Assembly: GCA_024644105.1 (NCBI GenBank)
Contig: JAHELP010000007.1
Span: forward strand, 1 to 39,962
Reading direction: 5' to 3'
Length of the DNA stretch: 39,962 nt
Origin: Candidatus Nitrosopumilus sp.
GTDB taxonomy: Archaea > Thermoproteota > Nitrososphaeria > Nitrososphaerales > Nitrosopumilaceae
Below, piece after piece: positions 7,836 through 16,599 of this stretch; the stretch's first letter is position 1, and the number at the start of each line of letters is the position of its first letter. A program made the position numbers and the translations under genes. Below the pieces are notes generated by a model, which saw only the letters and a program-made list of their open reading frames with translations, was not told the DNA's origin and made no database searches.

Positions 7836-8886
7836 AACTAGAGAATTAATTATTTCACCCAAGGTATCCCAGGCACAATTAGCCAAATTTCTTCCCCAGC
7901 TAGAGGACGAAGGGATTAAGATGGTTTACCTTGATCCAAAAAAACTTGGAAAGAAAAAAACAAAACTTCAAACTGTTTTCCCATCAAGTTCAGCAAACTA
8001 TGTAGTGCTTGAAAAAGATGGAACAAAACCAAAAGGGAAGAAAGTTGGGAAAAAATTTCAGATTTTGTCAAACTCTGATATTGACAATGTGCTAAATATT
8101 GCCAAGAAAGGATTAGACTTTGTAATTGTCGAGGTAAAAGATTGGAAGATAATCCCTTTAGAAAACATTATTGCAAAATTACATAAAATTCACACAAAAA
8201 TATTTGCTATTGCAAGGACTCCAGAAGAAGTTAGAAAAATGTTTTCAATTTTAGAGGTAGGAGTAGACGGAGTAATCTTTAGCACATCAACAATTAACGA
8301 AGTTCGAGAGGTCATGATATACTTGGGAACAAAGAGCTTTGATATGAAACCTGCAAAGATAACAGAGATTAAAGAAGTAGGAGACGGCGAACGTGTTTGT
8401 GTAGACACTGCTTCAATGTTGCACAAGGGAGAAGGAATGTTAATTGGTAGTAGATCAAACTTTTTGTTTTTAGTACATAACGAGTCAGTGGGTTCTTCAT
8501 TTACTTCGCCCAGACCATTTAGAGTAAATGCAGGTGCTGTTCACTGTTACACATTATCACCAGATGGAACAACAAACTATCTCTCAGAAGTAGAAACAGG
8601 CTCAGAAGTACTCATTCTTAATTCAAAAGGTAAAGCTAGACGTGCAACTGTAGGAAGATCAAAGATAGAGCGTAGACCAATGTTAATGATAAAAGCTACA
8701 GCAGGAGGAGAAACAGGTGGAATTATTGCACAAGATGCAGAAACAATTCGTTTTGTAAAATCAAATGGACAGCTGGTTTCAGTTACACATCTAAAAAAAG
8801 GGGACACTGTAATGGTTCATTCAAAACCTGCAACGGGTAGACATTTTGGAATGGAAGTTTCAGATGAATACATTTTAGAAAAATGA
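7828..8886 (+). CDS. aroB': 3-dehydroquinate synthase II (archaeal type)
   Basis: Converts the amino-dideoxy-heptulosonate made by the preceding gene to 3-dehydroquinate, by NAD-dependent oxidative deamination and cyclisation. The 352-residue length and the C-terminal segment with EVETGSEVL and HFGMEVSDEY match the archaeal AroB-prime family, unrelated to bacterial AroB. It begins with TTG, overlapping the aroA' stop, and ends in an ATGA overlap with aroD, so the three genes are translationally coupled. Confidence 0.9.
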   Translation: MSKTRELIISPKVSQAQLAKFLPQLEDEGIKMVYLDPKKLGKKKTKLQTVFPSSSANYVVLEKDGTKPKGKKVGKKFQILSNSDIDNVLNIAKKGLDFVIVEVKDWKIIPLENIIAKLHKIHTKIFAIARTPEEVRKMFSILEVGVDGVIFSTSTINEVREVMIYLGTKSFDMKPAKITEIKEVGDGERVCVDTASMLHKGEGMLIGSRSNFLFLVHNESVGSSFTSPRPFRVNAGAVHCYTLSPDGTTNYLSEVETGSEVLILNSKGKARRATVGRSKIERRPMLMIKATAGGETGGIIAQDAETIRFVKSNGQLVSVTHLKKGDTVMVHSKPATGRHFGMEVSDEYILEK

Positions 8887-9554
8887 AATTCAAAACTTGT
8901 GTTTCAGTTGGAGAGACAACCCCATTAAAAACTAAAAAAACATTAAAAATTGCACTTTCAAAATCAGATTATGCAGAAGTGAGATTTGATTTTCTCAAAT
9001 TAGAACAAATTCCAGAAACACTAGAGATTATTAAAAAAGATCTTGGGAGAATTGTTTGTACACTAAGGCCTAAAACAGAGGGAGGTAAATTTCAAGGAAC
9101 TGAGAAGGAAAGAATCTCAATTCTCAAATTAATAGCAGAATACAATCCATTCTTGTTAGATGTGGAATTTAACACATTGAAGAAAAATTTAGCATTGACA
9201 AAATATTTGAAATCAACAAAGACAAAACTACTTGTATCATGGCACGATTTTAAAAAAACCCCAAGTTCTTCAGAATTAAAAAAGAAGTTCGATCAAATTA
9301 GTAAATTTTCATCAAATATCAAAATTGTAAGTACTGCTAAAACAACAAATGATTCCACTAGAATGCTAGAGTTGTATAGTAAAAAAGGAAAAAATAATCT
9401 AATTTCATTTGCAATGGGAGATTATGGTCGAATTTCAAGAATTTTGTGCCTATATTTGGGAAGCCCATACACCTACGTCTCACTTGGAAAAGCCATTGCA
9501 CCAGGACAGTTCAGTGTGGATGAAGTAAAAAAAATTACAAAATTAAAAAAATAA
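8883..9554 (+). CDS. aroD: 3-dehydroquinate dehydratase, type I
   Basis: Dehydrates 3-dehydroquinate to 3-dehydroshikimate through a Schiff base. The type I catalytic pair is visible: His121 in LLVSWHD and Lys153 in KIVSTAK. RFD near residue 34 is the usual substrate-binding strand. At 223 residues it is a compact archaeal form. Its ATG overlaps the aroB' stop as ATGA. It is the last gene before a 50-bp gap that holds a separate TATA-like box for aroE. Confidence 0.92.
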   Translation: MKFKTCVSVGETTPLKTKKTLKIALSKSDYAEVRFDFLKLEQIPETLEIIKKDLGRIVCTLRPKTEGGKFQGTEKERISILKLIAEYNPFLLDVEFNTLKKNLALTKYLKSTKTKLLVSWHDFKKTPSSSELKKKFDQISKFSSNIKIVSTAKTTNDSTRMLELYSKKGKNNLISFAMGDYGRISRILCLYLGSPYTYVSLGKAIAPGQFSVDEVKKITKLKK

Positions 9555-9604
9555 CATCCCAATAGTTGAGAGTTTAAATCAATCATTATACTGAAGAAAA
9601 TAAG

Positions 9605-10426
9605 ATGAGCAAATCATTTGCAGTAATTGGAGATCCTATTGATCATTCATTATCTCCCAATATTCATAGTGCAGCATTTAGAGAAATGAATTTGGATTCA
9701 TCATATATTGCATATAGAATTCCAAAAGGAGAATTAGAAGAAGGAGTTGAAGGGTTAAAAAAAATAAAAATTACAGGATTTAACATTACTATTCCACATA
9801 AAATCGAGATGATGAAGTATCTTGATAAAACTGATGAGTCTTGTAGTTTGATTGGGGCAGTAAATACAGTATCAAACACTGATGGGGTTCTAAAAGGATA
9901 CAATACAGATATGGATGGATTCTTAGATCCATTTAAGAAAAAGAAATTAAACATTTCTGGAACCAAAGTACTTTTACTTGGTGCAGGAGGTGCAGCAAGG
10001 GCAATTGTAGCAGGATTTGCAAAAGAGAAAGCAAAAATCATAACTATTGCAAACAGAACAATAGAAAAAGCAAATACACTTTCAGAATTTGCAAAATCAA
10101 TTGGTCTAGATGCAGTACCTGTAAAAATTCAGGACGTTGGAGATACGGCAAAAAATTACGACATTATTGTAAATGCCACATCAATAGGGCTACAAAATGA
10201 ACCAAGTGTTATTTCATTAAAAGGAATTAATGAAAAAACAATTGTTTACGATATTGTTTACATGCCAATGAACACTGATTTTATTAAAAAAGCAAAAGAG
10301 GAAAATGCAACTATTATCTACGGTTATGAAATGCTCTTAGGTCAAGCAGTAAGAGCCTTTGAGATTTGGCACGGCATAGAAGCACCTTATAATGCCATGA
10401 AAAAAGCATTGTTAGGAGGATTTTGA
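9605..10426 (+). CDS. aroE: Shikimate dehydrogenase
   Basis: NADPH-dependent reduction of 3-dehydroshikimate to shikimate. The 273 residues carry the N-terminal SLSPNIHSAAF substrate motif, GFNITIPHK with the catalytic lysine near residue 65, NTDMDGF near 100, and the nucleotide-binding loop GAGGAARA near 127. The upstream gap holds TTTAAAT about 25 nt before the ATG, so it may start a second transcript. Its stop codon overlaps the start of the shikimate kinase gene by one base. Confidence 0.94.
   Translation: MSKSFAVIGDPIDHSLSPNIHSAAFREMNLDSSYIAYRIPKGELEEGVEGLKKIKITGFNITIPHKIEMMKYLDKTDESCSLIGAVNTVSNTDGVLKGYNTDMDGFLDPFKKKKLNISGTKVLLLGAGGAARAIVAGFAKEKAKIITIANRTIEKANTLSEFAKSIGLDAVPVKIQDVGDTAKNYDIIVNATSIGLQNEPSVISLKGINEKTIVYDIVYMPMNTDFIKKAKEENATIIYGYEMLLGQAVRAFEIWHGIEAPYNAMKKALLGGF
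10414..10420 (+). promoter_or_regulatory. Shine-Dalgarno site of the shikimate kinase gene
   Basis: AGGAGGA, 5 nt before the ATG at 10426 and inside the end of aroE. It favours ATG 10426 over the TTG one codon upstream. It also shows that genes inside operons here use Shine-Dalgarno initiation, unlike the leaderless first genes. Confidence 0.6.
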
Positions 10427-11280
10427 TGGCAAAAGCAAAGGCTACAGTCCATGGCGCAGTCTCATTGGTTAATGCAATTGCAAACCAGAAAGGGGCAACC
10501 CTAGGAATCGAGCTTAAAGTAGAGGCCACCATAGAGACAAGCCCAGGTAAGGGAATTTCAATACAGTCAGAAAACAAGAGTCTTAGCTCCCGCCTAATTA
10601 ACAAAACCATTGAAAAAATTGTTTCAAAAAAAGATTTAGAACAAAACAAAATTCTAGTTACACTTGATTCTGAAATTCCTACAGGTTATGGATTGAAAAG
10701 TTCAAGTGCCATATCATCAGCAATTGCACTAGCATGTGCAAAAATATTCAAACCAAAATTAACTGATCAACAAATTCTTCTTGCAGGAGTAGATGCATCA
10801 ATTGAAACCAAAGTAAGTATTACTGGAGCATATGATGATGCGTGTTCATGTTACTATGGGGGATTTAATGTGACAGACAATGCCAAGAAAAAAAGAATAC
10901 AATTTGAAAAAGGACCATCGAATTTAATTGCAGTAATATTTATTCCAAAAAACAGAAAAAGAGGGAATTTAAAGAAACTAAAAATTCTTTCATCAGTATT
11001 TGAAAATGCATGGGAGTTAGCTAGAAAAGCAAACTATTGGGAGGCGATGACAATTAATGGATTAGCAACTGCATCAATTTTAAATTCAGATCCTAAAATC
11101 ATTACAGATTTGATGGAAAAAGGTGCACTAGGTGCATCAGTTTCTGGCAATGGACCATCAATTGCAGCAATAACAAAGAAAGAAAATGAATCAGCAATCA
11201 AAAAAGTATTTTCCGCATTAGAAGGAAACATCATTGTTTCAAAAATTAGTAACAAAAAGGCAGAAGTTCATGAAATCTAA
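10426..11280 (+). CDS. aroK: Shikimate kinase, archaeal GHMP type
   Basis: Phosphorylates shikimate at the 3-hydroxyl with ATP. It belongs to the GHMP kinase family, not the bacterial AroK P-loop family. The GHMP ATP-binding loop, PTGYGLKSSSAISSA near residues 83-97, and the C-terminal GASVSGNGPSIAAI motif near 230 are clear. The 284 residues match archaeal homologues. The gene symbol follows common archaeal use. Homoserine kinase is a relative, but position between aroE and aroA settles the call. It overlaps aroA by 11 bp. Confidence 0.92.
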   Translation: MAKAKATVHGAVSLVNAIANQKGATLGIELKVEATIETSPGKGISIQSENKSLSSRLINKTIEKIVSKKDLEQNKILVTLDSEIPTGYGLKSSSAISSAIALACAKIFKPKLTDQQILLAGVDASIETKVSITGAYDDACSCYYGGFNVTDNAKKKRIQFEKGPSNLIAVIFIPKNRKRGNLKKLKILSSVFENAWELARKANYWEAMTINGLATASILNSDPKIITDLMEKGALGASVSGNGPSIAAITKKENESAIKKVFSALEGNIIVSKISNKKAEVHEI

Positions 11281-12538
11281 AATTGATAAATCAAAAATTT
11301 CAGGGCAAATAGTTTGTCCTCCAAACAAGAGCTATACACATAGAGCAATTTTTCTTGCATCACTTGCCGGAAAAAATAGTGTTGTTGAGAATGTCTTATT
11401 TTCAGCAGATACAAAAGCTACAATTGAGGCATGCAAGAAGTTTGGGGCAGAGATTGAAGTTGGGGATTCGTCAATAATTGTCAAAAATCCCATAAAAATA
11501 GGCACAAATGTGCCTGAAATCAACACTGAAAATTCAGGTACCACAATTAGAATTGCATCAGGAATTGCTAGTTTATTTTCTGAGGAGATTACACTCACAG
11601 GAGATTCAAGTTTACAAAAAAGACCCATGCAACCTCTTTTAGATGCATTATCAAGTATCGGTGCTCAGTGTATCTCAACTGATGGGAAACCACCAATCAA
11701 AATCAAAGGGAAGATAACTGGTGGAGAAGTTAAAATTCCAGGGAATTTTTCCAGTCAATTTATTTCATCACTATTAATCTGTGCACCATTAACAGAGAAC
11801 GGAATAAATCTCACCATAGAAGGAAACTTGGTGTCAAAACCTTATCTTGATGCAACTATTGCTACAATGAGAAAATTTGGAGTAGTAGTTCAAACATTAA
11901 TTCCATACAAACGATATAATATATCACCACAAATTTACAAGGAAACAACATTTACAGTTCCAATTGATTTTTCCAGTCTTGCACTTCTTCTTTCAGCTAC
12001 AGTACTAAATGGAGAAGGTGTCACTATCAAAGGAAATATTGGAAATTTACCTCATGGAGATGAAGTATTCATAGATATTTTAGAACAGTTAGGAGTCAGT
12101 GTTACAATTGATGATGAACAGATAGAAATTAAATCCCCTGAAAAACTAAAGGGTGGGAAATTTGATCTAAGTAATTCACCAGATCTTCTTCCACCATTAT
12201 CAATTTTAGCATTGAATTCATCGGCTCCAATTGAAATATTTAATGTAAAGCATGCAAGGTTAAAAGAAACAGATAGAATTGGAATTATTTCCAGAGAACT
12301 TGTAAAACTTGGAATTAAAGTTCAGGAAAAAGAAGATGGTTTAATTCTAGAAGCATCAGATAAAATTTCTGGTGCAGATTTAATTTCTGAGGAGGATCAC
12401 AGGTTATTCATGGCATTTTGTATTGCTGGAATGTATGTAGGAAATTGTACTGTTACAGATCCTGAATCAGTCAAAGTGTCATACCCAAACTTTGTAGAAG
12501 AAATGAATAGAATGGGTGCCAAAATCCAAACTGAATAA
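11270..12538 (+). CDS. aroA: 3-phosphoshikimate 1-carboxyvinyltransferase (EPSP synthase)
   Basis: Transfers the enolpyruvyl group of PEP to shikimate-3-phosphate. Family motifs: NKSYTHRAIFLASLAG near residue 20, NSGTTIRI near 85, RPMQPLL near 112, and LKETDRI near 335. The ATG at 11270 is chosen, giving 422 residues, because the N-terminus then begins just before the first beta strand. The longer frame back to 11234 runs entirely inside the kinase gene. It is the last gene of this transcript. A structured intergenic element follows. Confidence 0.94.
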   Translation: MKSKIDKSKISGQIVCPPNKSYTHRAIFLASLAGKNSVVENVLFSADTKATIEACKKFGAEIEVGDSSIIVKNPIKIGTNVPEINTENSGTTIRIASGIASLFSEEITLTGDSSLQKRPMQPLLDALSSIGAQCISTDGKPPIKIKGKITGGEVKIPGNFSSQFISSLLICAPLTENGINLTIEGNLVSKPYLDATIATMRKFGVVVQTLIPYKRYNISPQIYKETTFTVPIDFSSLALLLSATVLNGEGVTIKGNIGNLPHGDEVFIDILEQLGVSVTIDDEQIEIKSPEKLKGGKFDLSNSPDLLPPLSILALNSSAPIEIFNVKHARLKETDRIGIISRELVKLGIKVQEKEDGLILEASDKISGADLISEEDHRLFMAFCIAGMYVGNCTVTDPESVKVSYPNFVEEMNRMGAKIQTE

Positions 12539-12574
12539 TTTTATTTTTCAAAAAAATTGCTTTATGAGATAAAA

Positions 12575-12660
12575 GGCGCGACCCTGTATAGGGTGAAAAG
12601 CATTCTCCTCACCCACAACGCTTTTGCGTAGATAACATGTCTTTTTCGCAGGGCCGCGCA
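12575..12660. ncRNA. Candidate structured RNA between aroA and aroC
   Basis: This GC-rich island stands out in the AT-rich 330-bp gap 12539-12868. An 11-position closing stem pairs 12576-12586 with 12649-12659, with one A-C mismatch. Inside are a hairpin 12591-12596/12609-12614 (GGGTGA with TCACCC) and a hairpin 12618-12621/12626-12629 (ACGC, loop TTTT, GCGT). An alternative hairpin, ACCCT 12581-12585 with AGGGT 12590-12594, would break the closing stem, so two states are possible. Strand is undecided, because plausible TATA-like boxes lie on both sides. I recognise no known RNA family. aroC has its own leaderless promoter downstream, so this is probably not an aroC leader. The rest of the gap is AT-rich without a visible gene. 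Confidence 0.45.
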
Positions 12661-12840
12661 AATTATTTGTTATAATTTACACGATTTTGCATATATAATG
12701 TATGTTATAATGATATTTAAGAATATAATATAATTATTTCATAAAATGTTTAGTTTTTCTATAATTTTTAAACAGGTATAAAGACTGTCCAAAAACATCC
12801 AATTACAGAAGAAAATTTTCAAATTATTTCAGAATGAGGA

Positions 12841-12848
12841 ATTATAAA
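12841..12848 (+). promoter_or_regulatory. TATA box of aroC
   Basis: ATTATAAA ends 20 nt before the aroC ATG, indicating a leaderless transcript that starts a new unit after the structured element. Confidence 0.55.
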
Positions 12849-12868
12849 CATCATTTAACTTTGATAGT

Positions 12869-13966
12869 ATGTTGCCGGGAAGTTCTATTGGTCAGCGTCT
12901 TGTTTTAACAAGTTTTGGTGAAAGTCATGGTAAATCCATTGGTGCCGTTTTAGATGGTTGTCCTGCCGGATTAGAGTTAGATGAAAAAGATATTCAAAAA
13001 ATGTTAGATCTTAGAAAACCAGGACAGAATATTATCTCAACACAAAGAAAAGAAGGTGACATTGTTGAAATTATTTCAGGAGTATTTAGAGGACATACTA
13101 CTGGAGCACCAATTACAATGATCATCTGGAACAGTGATCAAAAATCTAAAGACTATGAAAATTTGAAAACAAAACTAAGACCAGGTCATTCAGATTATAC
13201 TGCAATGGAAAAATATAATCATTTTAATGATCATAGAGGAGGAGGGAGATTTTCAGGAAGATTAACTGCAACTCATGTTATGGGTGGAGCAATTGCAAGA
13301 AAATTACTCAAAGTATCTTTAGGAATTGAAACTAATTCATTTGTATCACAGATTGGAAAAACAAAGATGGAAAGGGAATTTAATGATAAAATGATTAATT
13401 CTATTTACAAAAACGAAGTTCGATGTCCAGAAAATAAAACAGCAAAAATAATGAGAGAAAATATTTTAGCTGCTAAAAAGAAAGGAGATTCACTTGGAGG
13501 AATTATTGAATCAGTTACAACTAAAGTTCCCGTAGGTTTGGGTGAGCCAATTTTTAGTTCATTAGAATCTGATTTGAGTAAAGCTATTTTTTCAATTCCA
13601 TCTGTAAAAGGAATTGAATTCGGTTCTGGGTTTAGAGGTTCAGAACTTTATGGTTCAGAAAATAATGACTTGTACACTGTAAAGAAAGGCAAAATAGTCA
13701 CAGAAACAAACAGATCTGGAGGAATTCTAGGAGGTATTTCTAATGGAATGCCAATCACCATGAGAATTGCATTCAAGCCAGCATCATCTATTGCTCAAAA
13801 GCAAAAAACAGTAGACATTAAAACAAAAAAAGAAACGATTCTCCAAGTCAAAGGTAGACATGACCCATGTGTAGTACCAAGAGCCCCACCAGTAGTAGAT
13901 TCACTTGTAGCACTAACTATAGCAGATCATGCACTACTTTCTGGAAAAATAAAACCTGTATTATAA
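12869..13966 (+). CDS. aroC: Chorismate synthase
   Basis: Converts EPSP to chorismate with reduced FMN as cofactor. The 365-residue protein shows the N-terminal signature with FGESHG near residue 16, RPGHSDYTA near 108, DHRGGGRFSGRLTA near 123, and the C-terminal RHDPCVVPRAPPVV near 330, with a conserved RHDP. It is the first gene of the chorismate-to-tyrosine group. Only 4 bp separate it from the chorismate mutase fusion, so the two are surely co-transcribed. Confidence 0.96.
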   Translation: MLPGSSIGQRLVLTSFGESHGKSIGAVLDGCPAGLELDEKDIQKMLDLRKPGQNIISTQRKEGDIVEIISGVFRGHTTGAPITMIIWNSDQKSKDYENLKTKLRPGHSDYTAMEKYNHFNDHRGGGRFSGRLTATHVMGGAIARKLLKVSLGIETNSFVSQIGKTKMEREFNDKMINSIYKNEVRCPENKTAKIMRENILAAKKKGDSLGGIIESVTTKVPVGLGEPIFSSLESDLSKAIFSIPSVKGIEFGSGFRGSELYGSENNDLYTVKKGKIVTETNRSGGILGGISNGMPITMRIAFKPASSIAQKQKTVDIKTKKETILQVKGRHDPCVVPRAPPVVDSLVALTIADHALLSGKIKPVL

Positions 13967-13970
13967 GAAA

Positions 13971-15341
13971 ATGTCAGACATCAATGATCTTCGTAACAAG
14001 ATGGATGAAGTTACTCTAAAAATGATAGAGTTACTAAAAACTAGAACAGACATTGCAAAAGAAATTGGAGAAGTGAAAAAAAATATTGGAAAAGGAGTAA
14101 CTGATGAAGCTAGAGAAGATAGTTTACGTGGCAAAGTAATTTCATTATGTGAAGATATTGGGTTGAATGAAACAATTGCTACAAAATTTTTAAACTTTTT
14201 ACTAAATGAATCAATAAAAGTTCAATCAACAAATAAGCAAACTCATCTTTCAGTTTTCTTAAAAGCTAAATCACTTGAGGAACAAGGTAAAAAAATTATT
14301 CATATGGAAGTTGGAGAACCAGATTTTTTACCACCAAAAATTGTAAAAAATGCATTAGAAGAAGTATTTGACAAGGGATTTCTAAAATATGGTCAAGCAA
14401 AAGGAATGCCGGCATTCAGAGAAGCACTTGCAAAATACGTTTCTAAAACATTCAATGTAAACATCAATCATGAAAACATCATTGTCAGTCCTGGAGCTAG
14501 ATTTTCAATTTTTACTGCAATCACAACATTGTTGAATCCAGGGGATGAGATGATTGTAATTGAGCCTGCATGGCCAGCCTACAAAGATTGTGCATTAAAT
14601 TCTGGAATTAAAGTTAGAACTATCAATACTACTTTTGAGGATAAATGGGAACCATCATTAGACCAAATTAAAAAAACAATCAATTCAAATACAAAAATGA
14701 TTGTACTGAATTATCCTAATAATCCAACAGGGAAAATTCTAGATGAAAAATTACAAGATAGTATTATAGAACTTGCAAGAAAAAATGATCTCTATGTGTT
14801 AAGTGACGAAATTTATTCACAGTATGCAAAAACTAATTGGAAAAGTATCCTAAGCTATAACTATGAAAAAAGCATAGTTACCCAATCATTTTCAAAATCA
14901 CATGCAATGACTGGATTTAGAATAGGATACGGTATTGCAGATTCAAAAATTATCGAAAAAATGGCAAAATTACAAGCTTTATGTCTGACAAATGTATCAG
15001 AGCCAATTCAATACATAGCCATGAAAGCCCTTGAAGAAGACATATCCGATAATACTAATACAGTACAAAACAGACTAGATGTGTTGGCACAAAAAGCAAG
15101 CGAAATGGGATTAGAATTTGTAATTCCAGATGGAGCCATGTATCTTTTTGCAAGAATTAATCAACAAGGATTTGACGGGGTACAATTTGCCAACAGTACA
15201 TTAGAAAAAGGACTGGCAGTAGCTCCAGGGGAAGGATTTGGGGATTACAAAAATTTTATCAGACTTTCAGCATGTCAAGATGAAAAGGTATTGATTGAAG
15301 GAATGAATATACTAAGTAACGTCATGAGTGAGAATCAATGA
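13971..15341 (+). CDS. Chorismate mutase-aminotransferase fusion
   Basis: A 456-residue bifunctional protein. Residues 1-85 are an AroQ-type chorismate mutase helix bundle (LRNKMDEVTLKMIELLKTR, then a KGVTDEARED segment). Residues 95-456 form a fold-type I class I/II aminotransferase, with NNPTG at 250-254, Asp279 in SDEIY, the PLP lysine Lys309 in SFSKS, and a C-terminal Arg in FIRLS. The mutase would make prephenate. The transferase may aminate prephenate to arogenate, or act on phenylpyruvate and hydroxyphenylpyruvate. Which of these is inference. It overlaps tyrA as ATGA, keeping mutase, transferase and dehydrogenase together. Confidence 0.9.
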   Translation: MSDINDLRNKMDEVTLKMIELLKTRTDIAKEIGEVKKNIGKGVTDEAREDSLRGKVISLCEDIGLNETIATKFLNFLLNESIKVQSTNKQTHLSVFLKAKSLEEQGKKIIHMEVGEPDFLPPKIVKNALEEVFDKGFLKYGQAKGMPAFREALAKYVSKTFNVNINHENIIVSPGARFSIFTAITTLLNPGDEMIVIEPAWPAYKDCALNSGIKVRTINTTFEDKWEPSLDQIKKTINSNTKMIVLNYPNNPTGKILDEKLQDSIIELARKNDLYVLSDEIYSQYAKTNWKSILSYNYEKSIVTQSFSKSHAMTGFRIGYGIADSKIIEKMAKLQALCLTNVSEPIQYIAMKALEEDISDNTNTVQNRLDVLAQKASEMGLEFVIPDGAMYLFARINQQGFDGVQFANSTLEKGLAVAPGEGFGDYKNFIRLSACQDEKVLIEGMNILSNVMSENQ

Positions 15342-16189
15342 AGAAGATCACTGTAATCGGAGCAGGAGGTCAAATGGGGCAGTGGTTTGTAAAATATTTT
15401 GCAGCAGCAGGCTATGAGGTTACAGGCTATGATACAGAAAATAAAATTGTAGGAAAAGATACCATCACATCAGAGTCATTAGTAGGGGGAATTTTAAAGG
15501 CAGATTACGTTGTATTATGCACACCAACTAGAAGAACACCAGAAATTATCAGATTAATTGCAAAAGAGATGAAGAGAGGAACATATCTAATTGAGATATC
15601 ATCTGAAAAATCCAAAGTAGTATCATCTTTATCAAAAATGCCAGCAAAGATTAATCCAATTTGCATACACCCCATGTTTGGTCCCGGAACTAAAACAATC
15701 AAAGGTCAAAACATTATTTCAGTTCCAATAAAAGATGCAAAAAAAGAATTAACTGTTGCAAAAACATTATTTGCTGGAGCAAACTTTGTGACGATCGATG
15801 CTGCCGAACATGACAAAAAGATTGCAGTTATTTTAGGATTAACACATTTAATGAATTTAGTTTTTGCAAATATAATTTCAAAAGATGAAAAAATGAATCT
15901 AACTGAAAAAATGTCTGGAACCACTTTCAGAGTTCAAAAAACTTTGGCAGAAAGTATAATGACAGAATCTCCAGAACTAATTGAAACCATCATTGCAAAT
16001 CCAGAAATTCGTAGAGTTGCAGAAGAACTGTGGAAAGATATTGGTAGACTGTTGACAGCTGTTCAAGAATCCAAGACTGAAGAAGTGGTAAATTATATCA
16101 AAGAATGTCAAGAAAGACTGGCCAAACATACAGATGTCAACGAATCCTACAAAAGAATGACAAAAATGGTAAAAGCAGTTGAAAAATAG
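15338..16189 (+). CDS. tyrA: Prephenate / arogenate dehydrogenase (TyrA)
   Basis: Oxidative decarboxylation on the tyrosine branch. The 283 residues start with the Rossmann loop GAGGQMGQW (residues 7-15) and carry HPMFGPGTK near residue 108, the substrate-side motif of the family. After the second strand an Asp in GYD suggests NAD preference. No chorismate mutase or ACT domain is attached, since the mutase is on the preceding gene. Whether prephenate or arogenate is the substrate cannot be read from the sequence. Confidence 0.92.
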   Translation: MKKITVIGAGGQMGQWFVKYFAAAGYEVTGYDTENKIVGKDTITSESLVGGILKADYVVLCTPTRRTPEIIRLIAKEMKRGTYLIEISSEKSKVVSSLSKMPAKINPICIHPMFGPGTKTIKGQNIISVPIKDAKKELTVAKTLFAGANFVTIDAAEHDKKIAVILGLTHLMNLVFANIISKDEKMNLTEKMSGTTFRVQKTLAESIMTESPELIETIIANPEIRRVAEELWKDIGRLLTAVQESKTEEVVNYIKECQERLAKHTDVNESYKRMTKMVKAVEK

Positions 16190-16194
16190 CAGGC

Positions 16195-16599
16195 ATGCGT
16201 TCAACAAAGATTGTAACATCATTCATTAGAGATAATGACAAATTATTGATTCTCAAACGAAGTGAGAATGTTAAATCAATGAAGGGATTATGGGCAGGGA
16301 TTAGTGGAATTATTGAAAATAATGAGGAACCACTTTCAAGAGCTAAAATTGAAATTTTTGAAGAAGTAGGAATTCCAGAAGATAAAATTACTTTGATTAA
16401 AGCCACCGATGAAATGAGAATAAACTCACCACAGTACAAAAATCACGAATGGGAAATTTTTCCATTTTTATTTGAATGTAAAAATCCCACAATCAAACTA
16501 AATTGGGAAAATTCAGATTTTAAATGGATTAACATTGAAGAGTTAGAAAACTTTGAAACAGTTCCTAGTCTTCAAAAAGTACTACTCAATTTGTTGTAG
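16195..16599 (+). CDS. Nudix hydrolase
   Basis: A 134-residue Nudix-fold pyrophosphohydrolase, five bases after tyrA and so probably in the same operon. The Nudix box runs from Gly38 to Ile60. All acidic metal ligands (Glu44, Glu53, Glu56, Glu57) and Gly59 are present, but the usual Arg before the first Glu of REUXEE is Ile52. The substrate cannot be inferred. A role in aromatic metabolism is not suggested by anything but position. Its last 18 bp overlap thiC on the opposite strand. Confidence 0.85.
   Translation: MRSTKIVTSFIRDNDKLLILKRSENVKSMKGLWAGISGIIENNEEPLSRAKIEIFEEVGIPEDKITLIKATDEMRINSPQYKNHEWEIFPFLFECKNPTIKLNWENSDFKWINIEELENFETVPSLQKVLLNLL

Noticed and set aside
12539-12868. Possible missed protein gene in the aroA-aroC gap
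   Set aside because: No frame of useful length with a start and coding-like composition. The stretch is AT-rich apart from the foldable GC-rich island.
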